From assembly GCA_009760855.2 (NCBI GenBank), contig WPIO01000189.1, positions 151,001-215,000 of the forward strand: a stretch of 64,000 nt of DNA, written 5' to 3'. Of this stretch, positions 63,881-64,000 are shown one piece after another. The DNA is from Cristatella mucedo. Its lineage: Eukaryota; Bryozoa; Phylactolaemata; Cristatellidae. A model generated the notes under the pieces. It saw only the letters and a program-made list of their open reading frames with translations. It was not told the origin of the DNA and made no database searches. Both the position numbers and the translations under genes were made by a program. Each line of letters opens with the position of its first letter. The first letter of the stretch is position 1.

Positions 63881-64000
63881 CCCCCATCTACACCACCCTC
63901 ACCACACCCCGTTCTAGGACTTGACTGCAAAACTTAAAAAGTTGGTCCCGCAATGCCACACAATGTCAATGGTGACGCATACTCAAACAATTTAATAAAA

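Overview
This is animal nuclear DNA. It has spliced GT-AG genes, tRNA-derived SINEs, L2/CR1-like LINE copies, long CA, GA and TA microsatellites, and GC-rich exons in a less GC-rich background. The protein repertoire (a Wnt-independent set of UVRAG, LAMTOR4, PNPLA and SLC6 genes) and the base composition would suit a jawless vertebrate such as a lamprey or another deuterostome. I cannot prove the species from the window.

Five genes could be rebuilt exon by exon, with every intron phase matching. From left to right: two tandem patatin-like lipases on the minus strand (copy B, 6867-15519; copy A, 17937-23485) with identical lengths for their first three coding exons; UVRAG on the minus strand (27949-37921, 12 coding exons, 689 residues); LAMTOR4 on the plus strand (38246-43563, 3 coding exons, 111 residues); and the 3' part of an SLC6 sodium/chloride-dependent transporter on the minus strand (53654-60229, 7 exons, from TM4 to the stop codon). 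A further unrecognised minus-strand exon runs off the left edge (1-195). A degenerate coding-like block sits at 62.6-63.6 kb.

UVRAG and LAMTOR4 start head to head with 324 bases between their start codons, so they probably share a promoter. UVRAG works in autophagosome and endosome maturation through the class III PI3-kinase complex. LAMTOR4 is a Ragulator subunit that activates mTORC1 on lysosomes. The neighbouring PNPLA pair belongs to a triglyceride/retinyl-ester lipase group. The block therefore has a lysosome, autophagy and lipid theme, although functional linkage is an inference.

The rest is repeats. SINE family S1 is about 165 bp with a tRNA-like head. SINE family S2 has a tRNA-like head joined to the same hairpin-forming 3' tail that ends the main LINE family. 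There are two LINE families, many solo LINE tails, several minisatellites, and a partial duplicate of the last UVRAG exon lodged inside an S2 SINE. The longest stretch without a recognised gene is 43.6-53.6 kb.
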